A stretch of 64,000 nt of DNA from Allobosea sp. (GTDB lineage: Bacteria > Pseudomonadota > Alphaproteobacteria > Rhizobiales > Beijerinckiaceae): positions 1 through 64,000 of the forward strand of contig JAAEQB010000090.1 in NCBI GenBank assembly GCA_024231975.1, written 5' to 3'. Below the pieces are notes generated by a model, which searched no databases, was not told the DNA's origin, and saw only the letters and a list, made by a program, of their open reading frames with translations. This document shows, piece by piece, positions 41,780 through 50,021 of this stretch. Each line of letters starts with the position of its first letter. Position 1 is the stretch's first letter. Made by a program: the position numbers and the translations under genes.

Positions 41780-42194
41780 CGACACGGCCTCCGGCAAGGC
41801 TCGTCATCCGCGCGTCTATCGCCGCCCGGCACGAAGGAAGCTTGGCCTTGCCGCCGGCAGCGTCGTTGAGGTCGACTGCGTCACGGCCGAGCATCAAGCG
41901 CGTGATATTGTGATTGAGGATCAGCTCCCAGCCGTAGTGGGTTCCATAGCGCGCGTTCAACGCGGCGTTGCAGCGGTCGAGGAAGTCGAGACGCTCGCTA
42001 TCACGCTGCCGTTCGGCTGAAAGGGCTTGCAGCCTCTTCAACTCGTGCAGGGCGAGCATGAGAGATTCGCCGAAGCTGGTTTGGTTCTCCACCTCGTCGA
42101 GCGCCACGCCGCTGCCGAGCCAAGCGTCCAGCTCTTCGATAGAGGCCTTGAGGGCTGCCGGGTTTGCCGGATAGTGGGCGAAGGGATCGGCCAT
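41772..42194 (-). CDS. Prophage hypothetical protein
   Basis: The 140-residue protein has a long central helical region (FGESLMLALHELKRLQALSAER, RQRDSERLDFLDRC) that may form a coiled coil, and ends in a Gly/Arg tail. No family recognised. It lies 8 bases after ssb in the leftward operon and overlaps the PcfJ-domain gene. Confidence 0.6.
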   Translation of the reverse strand: MADPFAHYPANPAALKASIEELDAWLGSGVALDEVENQTSFGESLMLALHELKRLQALSAERQRDSERLDFLDRCNAALNARYGTHYGWELILNHNITRLMLGRDAVDLNDAAGGKAKLPSCRAAIDARMTSLAGGRVDG

Positions 42195-42202
42195 GCTGCC
42201 TC

Positions 42203-42703
42203 TCAGAAGGGTATGTCGTCGTTCAGATGGTCTGAACTGCTGGTCGGCTGGCGGCCGAAGCTGTCGCCTTCCTTCGCCGCGCTGTAGCTGCCGCCGTTTT
42301 CGCGTGTGCGGGTCGAGCCGTAGGAATCAGGCTCTGGCGGCGGGCGGCCTTGGCCGCTGTCGAGAATGGTGAGGTCGCCGCGGAACTTCTGCAGCACGAT
42401 CTCGGTGGCGTATTTCTCGACGCCCTGCTGGTCCTGCCATTTGCGCGTCGCAAGCTGGCCCTCGAGGTAGACTTTGGAGCCCTTGCGCAGGTACTCGCTG
42501 GCGACCTTGCAGAGTGCCTCATTGAAGATGACGACGCGGTGCCACTCGGTGCGCTCCTTGCGCTCGCCGCTCTGCTTGTCGCGCCAGGTCTCCGAGGTCG
42601 CGATGCTGAGGCGGACGACAGGATCGCCGCTCGCGAGCCGGTTCGCTTCCGGATCGCGGCCGAGATTGCCGACGAGAATGACCTTGTTGACGCTGCCGGC
42701 CAT
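42203..42703 (-). CDS. ssb: Single-stranded DNA-binding protein
   Basis: The 166-residue protein has the SSB OB-fold: MAGSVNKVILVGNLGRDPEA at the start, TEWHRVVIFNEALCKVA and KVYLEGQLATRKWQDQ. The tail is Gly/Ser-rich and ends DDIPF, the conserved tip that recruits replication proteins. It is a prophage copy, in the early operon with the nuclease and ParB/SAP genes, and presumably serves phage replication or recombination. Confidence 0.96.
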   Translation of the reverse strand: MAGSVNKVILVGNLGRDPEANRLASGDPVVRLSIATSETWRDKQSGERKERTEWHRVVIFNEALCKVASEYLRKGSKVYLEGQLATRKWQDQQGVEKYATEIVLQKFRGDLTILDSGQGRPPPEPDSYGSTRTRENGGSYSAAKEGDSFGRQPTSSSDHLNDDIPF

Positions 42704-43203
42704 CAGTGCGCGCCCTTTGCCTGAAGGTTGAGGGTGTGCCGGGCCCGGCCGGCTTCGGTGATCCGCCAGCACAGCATCACGGCGTAGATGGACGGCACCT
42801 CTTCGATCAGGTCGGCGCGCGCCAGCCGGCGGCAGGCGGTCAGGATCCGCGCCGTGGTCAGATCGCGCCAGCCGGGGCGCTCGGAGGCGATGTTGCGGAT
42901 GACATAGGTCATCGCGTCGTGACGATCGGCGAGCGCCGCCAGCACCGCCGCGTCGAGATCGGCGCGGCAGACCGCCTTGCCGATCGCGCGATGGGCGGTG
43001 ATCAGGCCGATATCAGTTCCGGTGAGCGGCCTGCAGCTCGGCCGGGCGGCTTCGCCGGCGCCTTCCCATCCGAGCGCTTGCCAACCGGGGCCAGCCTGCC
43101 AGCGCAGCAGGTAGAAATTGCCGGCGCCGTCACGGCCGATGAAGTCGCCGGCGGCGCCGGCCGGCGGCAGACCCTTGGCGAGGTCGGTCGAGAGCGGGAT
43201 CAA
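42703..43203 (-). CDS. Prophage hypothetical protein
   Basis: The 166-residue protein has a beta-rich start (AGNFYLLRWQAGPGWQALGW) and a helical second half with ARILTACRRLARADLIEE, which looks like a winged-helix segment. No family is assigned. It overlaps ssb by 1 base and the upstream gene by 4 bases. Confidence 0.6.
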   Translation of the reverse strand: MIPLSTDLAKGLPPAGAAGDFIGRDGAGNFYLLRWQAGPGWQALGWEGAGEAARPSCRPLTGTDIGLITAHRAIGKAVCRADLDAAVLAALADRHDAMTYVIRNIASERPGWRDLTTARILTACRRLARADLIEEVPSIYAVMLCWRITEAGRARHTLNLQAKGAH

Positions 43204-43553
43204 TGCACCGCCTCCACCGCGTCGTCGGCGAAGTCGATTTCCGCCCGGCTGCGCATGATGCTGGCCATCAGGTCAGCGGGCGGATCCGGCATCTCGGTCA
43301 TAAGCTTCAACGCATGCTCGAGCGCGGAATCGGCCAGAGCCACCCAATGCACCACGCCGAAGTCGCAGGCGCCGAGATCGATGGTGAAATCATAGCAGTC
43401 GGGCGGGATATCGAGCGTGCCGACGACGATGCCAGCATGCGGATTGTCCCGCCGCAGCTCGGCGAACTCGGCAAGCAACTTGCGCTCTTCATCGACGTCG
43501 CGGGCCTGGCGTTTGGCGATCATCCGGTCGAGCAGGTCACGAAGCCTAGGCAT
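43200..43553 (-). CDS. Prophage hypothetical protein
   Basis: The 117-residue protein starts MPRLRDLLDRMIAKRQARDV, with a short amphipathic helix, then a beta-rich middle (DCYDFTIDLGACDFGVVHWV). ATG 43553 is preferred because GGGAGG lies just in front. Function unknown; possibly a phage regulator or accessory protein. Confidence 0.6.
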   Translation of the reverse strand: MPRLRDLLDRMIAKRQARDVDEERKLLAEFAELRRDNPHAGIVVGTLDIPPDCYDFTIDLGACDFGVVHWVALADSALEHALKLMTEMPDPPADLMASIMRSRAEIDFADDAVEAVH

Positions 43554-43555
43554 CG

Positions 43556-44059
43556 CTACCTCCCGCACCAGTAGGCGACGAGACTCTGGCGCGCGGCCGG
43601 CCCGGTCGCCCAGGTGAGCGCCCGGCCTTCGCTGACCAGCACCTCTCCGAGGTCGCGGCCTTCGGCCTCGAGGCGCGCCAGCGTGCGGCCATAGCGGTCG
43701 CGGCAGCGGCCCGAGGGCTCGCAGCGGCGGATCTCGACCGGCCGGCCGCGCAGCAGCTGGGCGAGCCGTTCCTTGGCCCTGAGCCCGGCGACGAGCTCGG
43801 CCTCGCAGCGGGCCCCTCGGGTCTCGGGCGCGTCGATGTTGAAGATGCGCACGCGCTCGCCGCCCGGCAGGCCGACGGTGTCGCCGTCGATGATGACGAT
43901 GCGGTCGCCGTCGACAGGTTCGGCCTTGGCGATGACGATGCCGAAGAGGAGCGCGAAGGCGGCGGCGCTTCCGGCCAGCGACAGCTGGAGCAGGCGGGCG
44001 CGCCGCAGCTCGCGGCGATGCTCGGCCGTGCCGGCCCAGTCGTTCGGATCGCGCTTCAT
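43556..44059 (-). CDS. Thermonuclease-family (staphylococcal nuclease fold) protein
   Basis: The 167-residue protein has one N-terminal membrane segment (about residues 24-45) then a nuclease-like fold: VIIDGDTVGLPGGERVRIF, NIDAPETRGARCEAE, and CRDRYGRTLARLEAEG. These are the three conserved blocks of the SNase family, including the Asp and Arg active-site positions. It would act on the outside of the inner membrane, or be anchored there. Overlaps neighbours by 4 bases on its upstream side. Confidence 0.85.
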   Translation of the reverse strand: MKRDPNDWAGTAEHRRELRRARLLQLSLAGSAAAFALLFGIVIAKAEPVDGDRIVIIDGDTVGLPGGERVRIFNIDAPETRGARCEAELVAGLRAKERLAQLLRGRPVEIRRCEPSGRCRDRYGRTLARLEAEGRDLGEVLVSEGRALTWATGPAARQSLVAYWCGR

Positions 44060-44370
44060 TGGAACTTCACTCCGGTAACGGCGATGGCGCCGGGCATTTC
44101 GGGGCCGCAGAACTGGTAGGGATAGTCACGCGGCTCCTCGCCTTCCGGCGTGGTGTCGACGATCCAGAACTGCGAGATCGGCGCAGCGGCGACGTATTCG
44201 CGCGCCGACGCGCGGTCGCAGCCGCCCATCTCGACCATTACGTCGACGAAGCGGTCGCGCCATTCGGCGCTGCCGAGCAGAGCGACGTCGTGATGGCCGT
44301 AGGCGAGCACGGCCCAGGGATCGTCGACGTCGTCGAGCATGGCTTCCACGGTGCCCGGGTTAGGCGACAT
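44056..44370 (-). CDS. Prophage hypothetical protein
   Basis: The 104-residue acidic protein has a helical first half (EWRDRFVDVMVEMGG) and a Pro/Gly-rich second half ending in GAIAVTGVKFQ. No family recognised. It overlaps the ParB/SAP gene by 11 bases and the nuclease by 4 bases. Confidence 0.6.
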   Translation of the reverse strand: MSPNPGTVEAMLDDVDDPWAVLAYGHHDVALLGSAEWRDRFVDVMVEMGGCDRASAREYVAAAPISQFWIVDTTPEGEEPRDYPYQFCGPEMPGAIAVTGVKFQ

Positions 44371-46612
44371 CGGCGGCCTCCTCGACGAGATCGGCTGGAT
44401 CGGGTGAGGGCAGGGGCGTTTCGGTCAGGAGCTTGACCAGCGCGTCGCGTGTCGCGCCGAAGGGAGCGGTGACGCCGCGGTCCTTGAGGACCTGACGGAG
44501 CGCCGGCACCTTCATCCCGGCATAGGTCTCCGGATTGGCTCTGTGCCCGATAGGCGGATAGGGCTCGGCGTCGATACCGGCGGCTGCCACGGCCTCGGAA
44601 TCCTCAACCATGTCCTGGCTGACGCGGCCTGCATCGAGCCCCCACGCAGCCAGTGCAGCCTCGGCGACCGTCATGTGCCGCTGGATAATCGCTTCCTCGC
44701 CGGCGCTGAAGCGCGGCAGCGGCGCAGTCGCCTCGAAAGCTTCGCCGCGCAGCAGCGGCGGCAGCCATCCCTGTTCGCCGGCGAGGCGGGCGGCGTGCTC
44801 GGCGGCTTCCGCCTTGCTGAGCTTGACCGCGGCGAGATTGGCGGCGCCGCATTCGGCCAGCGCCGCGAGCGCGAATTCCTTCGGCGCGGCGGCGAAATAC
44901 GCGGCCGCGTCGAAAGCCGCGACCAGCGCCTTGCGATGCTCCTGCGCCGGCAGGGCGCAGCGCAAATCCTGCACCGCCGCGGGATCGATGCCGCGCGCCA
45001 CGGCCTTGGTCGTGAAGTCGAGGCTGCGGGCGATGACGCGAGCGGCGAGGCTGGTCAGGCGCTCCGGCGGCACCGACAGGCAGGTCCGGAAGGCCTCGCA
45101 GAAGTAGGCGCCGCCATCCTCGACCTCGGGCCAGCCCAGGCTGGGCCCTTCGCGCAGGCCATCATTGGTCAGGCGCACGGGCCCGCCGCGGCTGACCTGC
45201 GAGGCGATCAGCGCCGCGAAGGCGATGCGAGGTTCGGCGGCTAGCGCATGGGCGGCCGCTCTGGTCGCGGCGAGCGCCAGTCCGTCGAGCACCGCGATCG
45301 GCAGCTTCACCGGCTCTGCTTCGGGAGCGGTCTCGGCTGGCGCAGGGGCTTCGGGCAGCGGCTCTGCCTCCGGCGGCGACGCGGCCGGGCGGGTCAGCGC
45401 CGTGCGCTCGGGCTTGACGACGGCAGGCTTGGGCGCCGCCCCCTTGATGAAGCCGCGCAGGATCCTGAGCTTGCCCTCCTCGCCGATCTCCAGCACGGCG
45501 ACGGCCTTGGCCCGGTCTTCCTCCGACAGCGACAGCCAGGCGGAACGGTCGGCGTCGAGGTCATCCAGCTCGGTTTCGAGCCGCTCCATCTCGTCGGTCA
45601 GATTGGTGCGAGACAGATCGTAAGAGTCGCGGCGATCGTCATCGCCGTCCAATTGGTCGCCAGCGTCGATAATGGCTTCGTCTAGCGCGATCAGATGCTC
45701 GTCGATCACACGCAGCCGATTTTCGATCTCGGCGATGCGGCCGGCTGGCACGTCAGGCGCCGGCGGCTTCAGCAGGCGCTGCCAGATGAAGCGGTCCTTT
45801 GCGGCCTCGCCATGCAGGACCTCGGCCCAGCCTTCGGTTTCCTTCACCCGCTCGGCTTCATGGTCGAGGATGCCTTCGGCGAGCCGGCGCAGCAGCCCGC
45901 CGTCGGCGAAGTCGCGATGTTCGGCGAAGAGATCGGGCACCAGCGCGCCGCCGGCCTCCTGATAGGCATCGGCGCCGACGAAGCGCGCCAGTGGCGTATG
46001 GGCCGCCACCGCTTCCTTGGCGAAATGGTCGCGGATGGCGAGCGGGCGCAGGTCGTTCTGGCCGGCGCCTGCGAGATAGCTCGCCTGCTCGGCAGGATCC
46101 GCGAGGGTGAAGGCGCGCGCCGCCTCCGCGGTGATCCTGCCGTCGAACCAGGCGCGGCGGATGTTCGGATGCAGCTGACCGAGCGCGAGGCGCTGCTGCG
46201 CCTGCCGTTCGGTGATGCCGAAATGCGCCGCGATCTCGGCGGCGGTGCGCCCGCGCTCGGCCAGCGAGGCGAAGGACTCGAACTCGATCACCGGATGCAG
46301 CGGCTTGCGGGTGACGTTCTCCGCGATCGACGCCTCATAGGCGTCGGCATCGTCGCCGTCCTCGAGGAGGATCACCCTGACCTTGTGGAGCAGGGCGCCC
46401 TCGTCGAAGAGCTGCTGCACGCATTTCATCCGCCGGCCGCCGGCGATGATCTCGGCGGTGTCGTCGGCCTGCAGCCGGCCGATCATCGGCTGAAGCAGGC
46501 CGCGATGGGCGATCGAGGCCTTCAGCTCGGCGATGTCCTCGTCTTCGGGCCGGCAGTTCAGCGGCGAGAGGCGCAGGTCATGCGGCCAGAATTCTCGGAT
46601 TTCACGGTCCAT
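44360..46612 (-). CDS. ParB-like protein with C-terminal SAP domain
   Basis: The 750-residue protein opens with a ParB/Srx-type domain (RLSPLNCRPEDEDIAELKAS, IAGGRRMKCVQQLF), continues with a helix-turn-helix (YEASIAENVTRKPLHPVIEF, AAEIAAHFGITERQAQQRL) and has long coiled-coil and Ala/Pro-rich middle sections. The last 40 residues (MKVPALRQVLKDRGVTAP then GATRDALVKLLTE) match a SAP DNA-binding motif. This is far longer than chromosomal ParB (about 300). Function in the prophage is unknown; partition, nucleoid binding or transcription are options. ATG 46612 is used. Confidence 0.8.
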   Translation of the reverse strand: MDREIREFWPHDLRLSPLNCRPEDEDIAELKASIAHRGLLQPMIGRLQADDTAEIIAGGRRMKCVQQLFDEGALLHKVRVILLEDGDDADAYEASIAENVTRKPLHPVIEFESFASLAERGRTAAEIAAHFGITERQAQQRLALGQLHPNIRRAWFDGRITAEAARAFTLADPAEQASYLAGAGQNDLRPLAIRDHFAKEAVAAHTPLARFVGADAYQEAGGALVPDLFAEHRDFADGGLLRRLAEGILDHEAERVKETEGWAEVLHGEAAKDRFIWQRLLKPPAPDVPAGRIAEIENRLRVIDEHLIALDEAIIDAGDQLDGDDDRRDSYDLSRTNLTDEMERLETELDDLDADRSAWLSLSEEDRAKAVAVLEIGEEGKLRILRGFIKGAAPKPAVVKPERTALTRPAASPPEAEPLPEAPAPAETAPEAEPVKLPIAVLDGLALAATRAAAHALAAEPRIAFAALIASQVSRGGPVRLTNDGLREGPSLGWPEVEDGGAYFCEAFRTCLSVPPERLTSLAARVIARSLDFTTKAVARGIDPAAVQDLRCALPAQEHRKALVAAFDAAAYFAAAPKEFALAALAECGAANLAAVKLSKAEAAEHAARLAGEQGWLPPLLRGEAFEATAPLPRFSAGEEAIIQRHMTVAEAALAAWGLDAGRVSQDMVEDSEAVAAAGIDAEPYPPIGHRANPETYAGMKVPALRQVLKDRGVTAPFGATRDALVKLLTETPLPSPDPADLVEEAADVA

Positions 46613-46823
46613 CGGCGGGATCCTCCTGCAGGAGATCGGCGGCGGCGACGCCGTAGACGGTGACCTCGAGGGAGGCCGGGTCGGGATAGAACAGGCGCAG
46701 CGCCTCGGATGGCGCCGGCATGCAGGCCCGGCGCAGGACCTGATGGAGCCGGTTCGCCAGCTCCTGGTCGGAGACATGGCCCGGCACGGCGATCTCGATG
46801 ATGGCGGTGCGGGGCGTGTTCAT
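46602..46823 (-). CDS. Small prophage protein, unknown
   Basis: The 73-residue protein (MNTPRTAIIEIAVPGHVSDQ, LEVTVYGVAAADLLQEDPA) has an alternating strand-helix pattern. It overlaps the HD-domain gene by 4 bases and the ParB/SAP gene by 11 bases, so it is translated within the operon. No family recognised. Confidence 0.6.
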   Translation of the reverse strand: MNTPRTAIIEIAVPGHVSDQELANRLHQVLRRACMPAPSEALRLFYPDPASLEVTVYGVAAADLLQEDPADGP

Positions 46824-47560
46824 TCCGCTGCCTCGCGGATCGACATGGCGAGCGCCATCAGGGTGCCTTGGCCGGCCTGCCGGTCGGCATGCAGGCGGGC
46901 GCTCCATTCCTCGAAGCGGCTGATCCAGTTCTCAGCCGCCCTGGCGGGCGACATCGGCTTGATCCGTTGCTTCAAGGGCAGAGGCTTGACCTGTTCGAGG
47001 CCGTCATCCCAAGCGCGTGGCGGGCGGGCGAGCAGGTGCTCGCGCTCGGCCTTGAGCAGGCGCCGGTCGACCAGGTGGACGAAGGATGCGATGTCGCGCG
47101 GCAACGGCCATGGCAGGCCGGCCTCGGCATGGACATAGCGGTCGATCGGATCGGACAGGCGCCGTTTGATCGCCTTCATCGAGATCCGCGGCACGATGTC
47201 GTGGCCGGCCTCGCGCCTCATGTCGTCGAGGACCTCCTGCATCGCCTGCAGCACCGGCGTGATCCAGTCGCCGAGCGGGCCTTCCGGAGCGTCATGGATC
47301 AGGAAGGCCATGGCGAGCCGGTAATCGAAGGTCTGCGCCATGATCCAGTCGGCGCCGATGCAGCTATGCTGCGCGACCGAATAGAGCACGCCGCTCGCCG
47401 TCTGGTTGGCGAAGCGGCCGGTGTTGCCGAGGGCTAAGCCGATGTCGCGTCGGATGTCGAGCCCGCCGGGCTCGATCGCCCGGCCGAGCGGTAAGGCCCG
47501 GCCGCTGGCAGTCTGAGTCCAGGGCGCGGACTGCGCGGTTGCGGTCACGGGCGACTTCAT
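46820..47560 (-). CDS. HD-domain phosphohydrolase (YfbR-like)
   Basis: The 246-residue protein has an HD-type metal site: VLYSVAQHSCIGADWIM (first His), FLIHDAPEGPLGDWITPVLQ (HD pair and a further Asp) and SDPIDRYVHAEAG. This resembles deoxynucleoside 5'-monophosphatase YfbR-like HD proteins often carried by phages, which alter nucleotide pools. It overlaps both neighbours by 4 bases. Confidence 0.8.
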   Translation of the reverse strand: MKSPVTATAQSAPWTQTASGRALPLGRAIEPGGLDIRRDIGLALGNTGRFANQTASGVLYSVAQHSCIGADWIMAQTFDYRLAMAFLIHDAPEGPLGDWITPVLQAMQEVLDDMRREAGHDIVPRISMKAIKRRLSDPIDRYVHAEAGLPWPLPRDIASFVHLVDRRLLKAEREHLLARPPRAWDDGLEQVKPLPLKQRIKPMSPARAAENWISRFEEWSARLHADRQAGQGTLMALAMSIREAAE

Positions 47561-47859
47561 ACGATGCTCTCCCGGCGAAGCCGGCGCCCGGTCAGGCGCT
47601 TGGCTTCGGCCTGCAATCGATCGAGTGTGGTGAGGTCGGCGGAATCGAAGTCCGGATCGCCGTTCGTGTGCTTGGCCCGATAGAACGCGTCGAACAGGAT
47701 GATGCGCGTCCGGCGCTCCGCGATCTCGTCGAGCGCGGCGTCATCCTCGGCGGCCTTGGCCTCGGCTCTCGTCATCGCGTCGCGCAGGCCGATATAGCCC
47801 TCGGGTTCTTTGCCGATCAGACACTTGCCGGCGGAGGCGGGGGGTGACGGCTCGCTCAT
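47557..47859 (-). CDS. Prophage hypothetical protein
   Basis: The 100-residue protein is charged and helical (AEAKAAEDDAALDEIAERR, LDRLQAEAKRLTGRRLRRES). No family recognised. It is overlapped by 4 bases on both sides. Confidence 0.55.
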   Translation of the reverse strand: MSEPSPPASAGKCLIGKEPEGYIGLRDAMTRAEAKAAEDDAALDEIAERRTRIILFDAFYRAKHTNGDPDFDSADLTTLDRLQAEAKRLTGRRLRRESIV

Positions 47860-48227
47860 CGAGCCGCCTCCATCTGCATCGGGGCCGGCTCGGGCGCGCG
47901 CCCGTGCAGCCGCGCCTCGGCGCTCAGCAGCGTCGTCTCGGCGAGGCGGCGCAGGTTAGGGCAGGTGATTGCCGGGTCGCGCCGGGCGATGGCGTCGATC
48001 AGCGCTACGGAGGGCATGCCGCCGTCGGCCTGGATCAGCGCGAACTTGGCGTAAGCCCAGCCCTGCCGGGCGGCGGAGGCGAGTGGGCCGAGCGCCAGAC
48101 CGTTGGGGTCGGCGCGGTCACGGATCAGGCTGGTGATCCTGCCGATTTCCTCGGTGGTTTGCTGCACTTGCACCATCGCCGCGCAGCGGCGGGCGATGGC
48201 TTCGTCGGGGAGGGGGCGGCGGTCCAT
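47856..48227 (-). CDS. Prophage hypothetical protein
   Basis: The 123-residue protein is mostly helical (MDRRPLPDEAIARRCAAMVQ, ARQGWAYAKFALIQADGG). No family recognised. It directly follows the stop of the first operon gene with no spacer. Confidence 0.55.
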   Translation of the reverse strand: MDRRPLPDEAIARRCAAMVQVQQTTEEIGRITSLIRDRADPNGLALGPLASAARQGWAYAKFALIQADGGMPSVALIDAIARRDPAITCPNLRRLAETTLLSAEARLHGRAPEPAPMQMEAAR

Positions 48228-48587
48228 CTAGACCGCCTCCGCCTCGGCGGGCTGCCCTGTCTCGGCGGCCTCGGCACGCGCAGCGACGCGACGGGCGAGG
48301 ATCTTGGCCGCCTGGGTGCCGCGCGTCCACGCAAGGTGGTGGTCGTAGCCGGCGCGCACGAGGTCCTGCACATCGGCATAGCCGCGGGCGATGCGGCCTT
48401 CGTCGAGCAGATCGACCATGTCCGCGACGACGATATCGGCGACGACCGGGCCGAGCTGGTCGCCGCGCCCCAGCGCCTGGCGCGCTTTGAAGGCGAGCGG
48501 TTCGGCGATGAGCTTGGCCTTTAGCAGCGCGGCATTGACCTCGTCGACTTGCGTCGGCTGGCCGGGCTCGGGTCGGAAGTGACGCAT
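48228..48587 (-). CDS. First gene of the leftward prophage operon, unknown
   Basis: The 119-residue protein (MRHFRPEPGQPTQVDEVNAA, then helical QDLVRAGYDHHLAWTRGTQAA) has no known motif. It is the first gene behind the pL-like promoter and operator pair at 48620-48667, so its product is expected to be made when the repressor is removed. Confidence 0.6.
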   Translation of the reverse strand: MRHFRPEPGQPTQVDEVNAALLKAKLIAEPLAFKARQALGRGDQLGPVVADIVVADMVDLLDEGRIARGYADVQDLVRAGYDHHLAWTRGTQAAKILARRVAARAEAAETGQPAEAEAV

Positions 48588-48619
48588 CGGATACCTCCAT
48601 CGGTGGGCGATGGCGGATA

Positions 48620-48648
48620 TCCGTAAGTCGGGAAATTTCCTGTGTCAA
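48620..48648 (-). promoter_or_regulatory. Leftward prophage promoter (pL-like)
   Basis: On the reverse strand, TTGACA (48648-48643) and TACGGA (48625-48620) are spaced by 17 bases. The spacer holds one complete operator, GGAAATTTCC. It reads into the fifteen-gene leftward operon starting at 48587. Confidence 0.6.
48631..48640. promoter_or_regulatory. Repressor operator, left region, site 1
   Basis: GGAAATTTCC is a perfect 10-bp palindrome inside the pL spacer, so repressor binding should block RNA polymerase. The same sequence occurs at 48658 and 50032 and a one-base variant at 50010. Confidence 0.7.
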
Positions 48649-48657
48649 TCAGTAACA

Positions 48658-48667
48658 GGAAATTTCC
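48658..48667. promoter_or_regulatory. Repressor operator, left region, site 2
   Basis: GGAAATTTCC again, 27 bases from site 1 start to start, just upstream of the pL -35 box. Two sites favour cooperative binding by a dimeric repressor. Confidence 0.65.
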
Positions 48668-48685
48668 TTATCTACTGGTCGTGTG

Positions 48686-49252
48686 CTACTGCCTCTGCCG
48701 TAGCCAGGAGCGGTCTTTGATTCCCTCCGACCAGAGATTGATAAGGCGCTTGCTGCGTTCCTCGGTGCCGAAGTTGGCCCGTCTGCAGGTGTATAGGGCT
48801 AGCTCGCTGTCGGCGCTGGTTGCCTTGTCCGGGAGTGCGTCGACGTAGAGGGTCCACCAGAGGCAGGCGTTTGCCGGAGCGACAGGCATTGTGCCCTCGC
48901 ACCCATCCGTCAGGCAAAGCGCGATGTCCCTAACCCCCTCGGGCTCCCTTTCGAGGCTGCGGATCGTGGCGATCAGCTTGCTTCTGCGATCTGTGCAGAG
49001 GTCGATCGTGTCTGCAGTTCCGACGCAGGCCTGGACGAGGTTGAGCATGTCCGCCGGTGCGATGATGGGCTCGGGCGTCCGCTGCTTGAGTTGTGCCCAA
49101 AGGGCAAGCTCGATCGGGCGTGCGAAGGCTTCGCTGGCATAGGCGCGGGCCTGCCGCGCTGCCGTTTTCAAGCTGTCGAAGTTCAGGCCGGCCGCCAATC
49201 CGATGCAGGCTGACGCGGCCGCTACGGCATACAGACGAGATCGTCGCGTCAT
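48686..49252 (-). CDS. Membrane-anchored or secreted cysteine-rich protein in the repressor transcript
   Basis: The 188-residue protein has one N-terminal hydrophobic segment (YAVAAASACIGLAAGL) and six further cysteines in the remaining sequence (ACVGTADTIDLCTDR, ALCLTDGCEG, NACLWW, YTCRRA), which suggests disulfides in the periplasm. It follows the CI-like repressor by 22 bases on the same strand and should be expressed in the lysogen, the position of rexAB in lambda. No family recognised. Confidence 0.65.
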   Translation of the reverse strand: MTRRSRLYAVAAASACIGLAAGLNFDSLKTAARQARAYASEAFARPIELALWAQLKQRTPEPIIAPADMLNLVQACVGTADTIDLCTDRRSKLIATIRSLEREPEGVRDIALCLTDGCEGTMPVAPANACLWWTLYVDALPDKATSADSELALYTCRRANFGTEERSKRLINLWSEGIKDRSWLRQRQ

Positions 49253-49274
49253 GGCGGCTCCGCTTGCTGGCAGC

Positions 49275-49970
49275 CTAGATCCCGAACAGGTCGTTGACCG
49301 TCAAAACCTTGTGCATGCTCTTGACGTAATGAAGGTCAAATTCGAGCTGCGCCTTTGGATTGAACTGCTCGACCGTAATGGAGCTTCCGGAGCGTTTAAC
49401 CAGCCGCTTGATGAACGATTCAACCGGACCGTGCTCTGAATACTGAGCGGTGATGACTACGCTATCCCCGATATTTGGCTTCTTGTAGGGGCTGACGAAG
49501 CGCAAATCGCCGGGGTTGTGCTCCGGAATCATGGAGTAACCTTCGATGTAAAGCGCATAAACCCCACTTGCCCCTGCCAGTCCGGGCGGACGCGCAACAT
49601 AGTCCACGGCATGATCCTCAAACTGAAACGCGCCTGCCATCGAGCCTGCTGCGGTCCCGCGAACCTCAATGTCGCGCGGCATTTCGCTCCGACTGGGCAG
49701 TCTTATCTTTGCAGGCCGAGTGTTCCCCGTCGGTATTTCGGCGACCGCAGGCGGGAGAGCCGGGCCGTCGCCGTAGAGCAGCCATTCCAGGGAGCACTGC
49801 AGGACGGCAGCCAGCTTTGCCATCGAATCCGTCCGGGGATTCTTTGCCTTGCCTTTGAGGATGTCTCCGACAAAGCCCGCGTTCAGGCGGGCCTGTACGG
49901 ACGCAGCGCTGGCGGTCAGGCCGTGCAGCTTCAGCTGCGCCTCGATGCGGTCTGCGAGCGTTTCGGTCAT
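49275..49970 (-). CDS. CI-like prophage repressor (XRE helix-turn-helix plus S24 peptidase)
   Basis: The 231-residue protein has an N-terminal XRE-type helix-turn-helix (ASVQARLNAGFVGDILKGK, MAKLAAVLQCSLEWLLYG) and a C-terminal LexA/S24-type domain with GYSMIPEHNPGDLRFV (Ser-containing SM motif) and GDSVVITAQYSEHGPVESFI followed by IKRLV (Lys dyad). So RecA-stimulated self-cleavage and SOS induction are expected. It lies between two operator regions of identical GGAAATTTCC sites, as lambda CI does. Confidence 0.9.
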   Translation of the reverse strand: MTETLADRIEAQLKLHGLTASAASVQARLNAGFVGDILKGKAKNPRTDSMAKLAAVLQCSLEWLLYGDGPALPPAVAEIPTGNTRPAKIRLPSRSEMPRDIEVRGTAAGSMAGAFQFEDHAVDYVARPPGLAGASGVYALYIEGYSMIPEHNPGDLRFVSPYKKPNIGDSVVITAQYSEHGPVESFIKRLVKRSGSSITVEQFNPKAQLEFDLHYVKSMHKVLTVNDLFGI

Positions 49971-50009
49971 GTCAGGAAGTTACCCGGCAATGCCGCTTGG
50001 GTGAATGCA

Positions 50010-50019
50010 GGAAAATTCC
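50010..50019. promoter_or_regulatory. Repressor operator, right region, variant site
   Basis: GGAAAATTCC differs from the perfect site by one base and lies upstream of the rightward -35 box, 40 bases from the repressor ATG. It could tune repressor autoregulation. Confidence 0.6.
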
Positions 50020-50021
50020 CT

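Noticed and set aside
40010..48590. Plus-strand open frames opposite the leftward prophage operon
   Set aside because: All are antisense to overlapping minus-strand genes with ATGA-type coupling; none has a recognisable domain.
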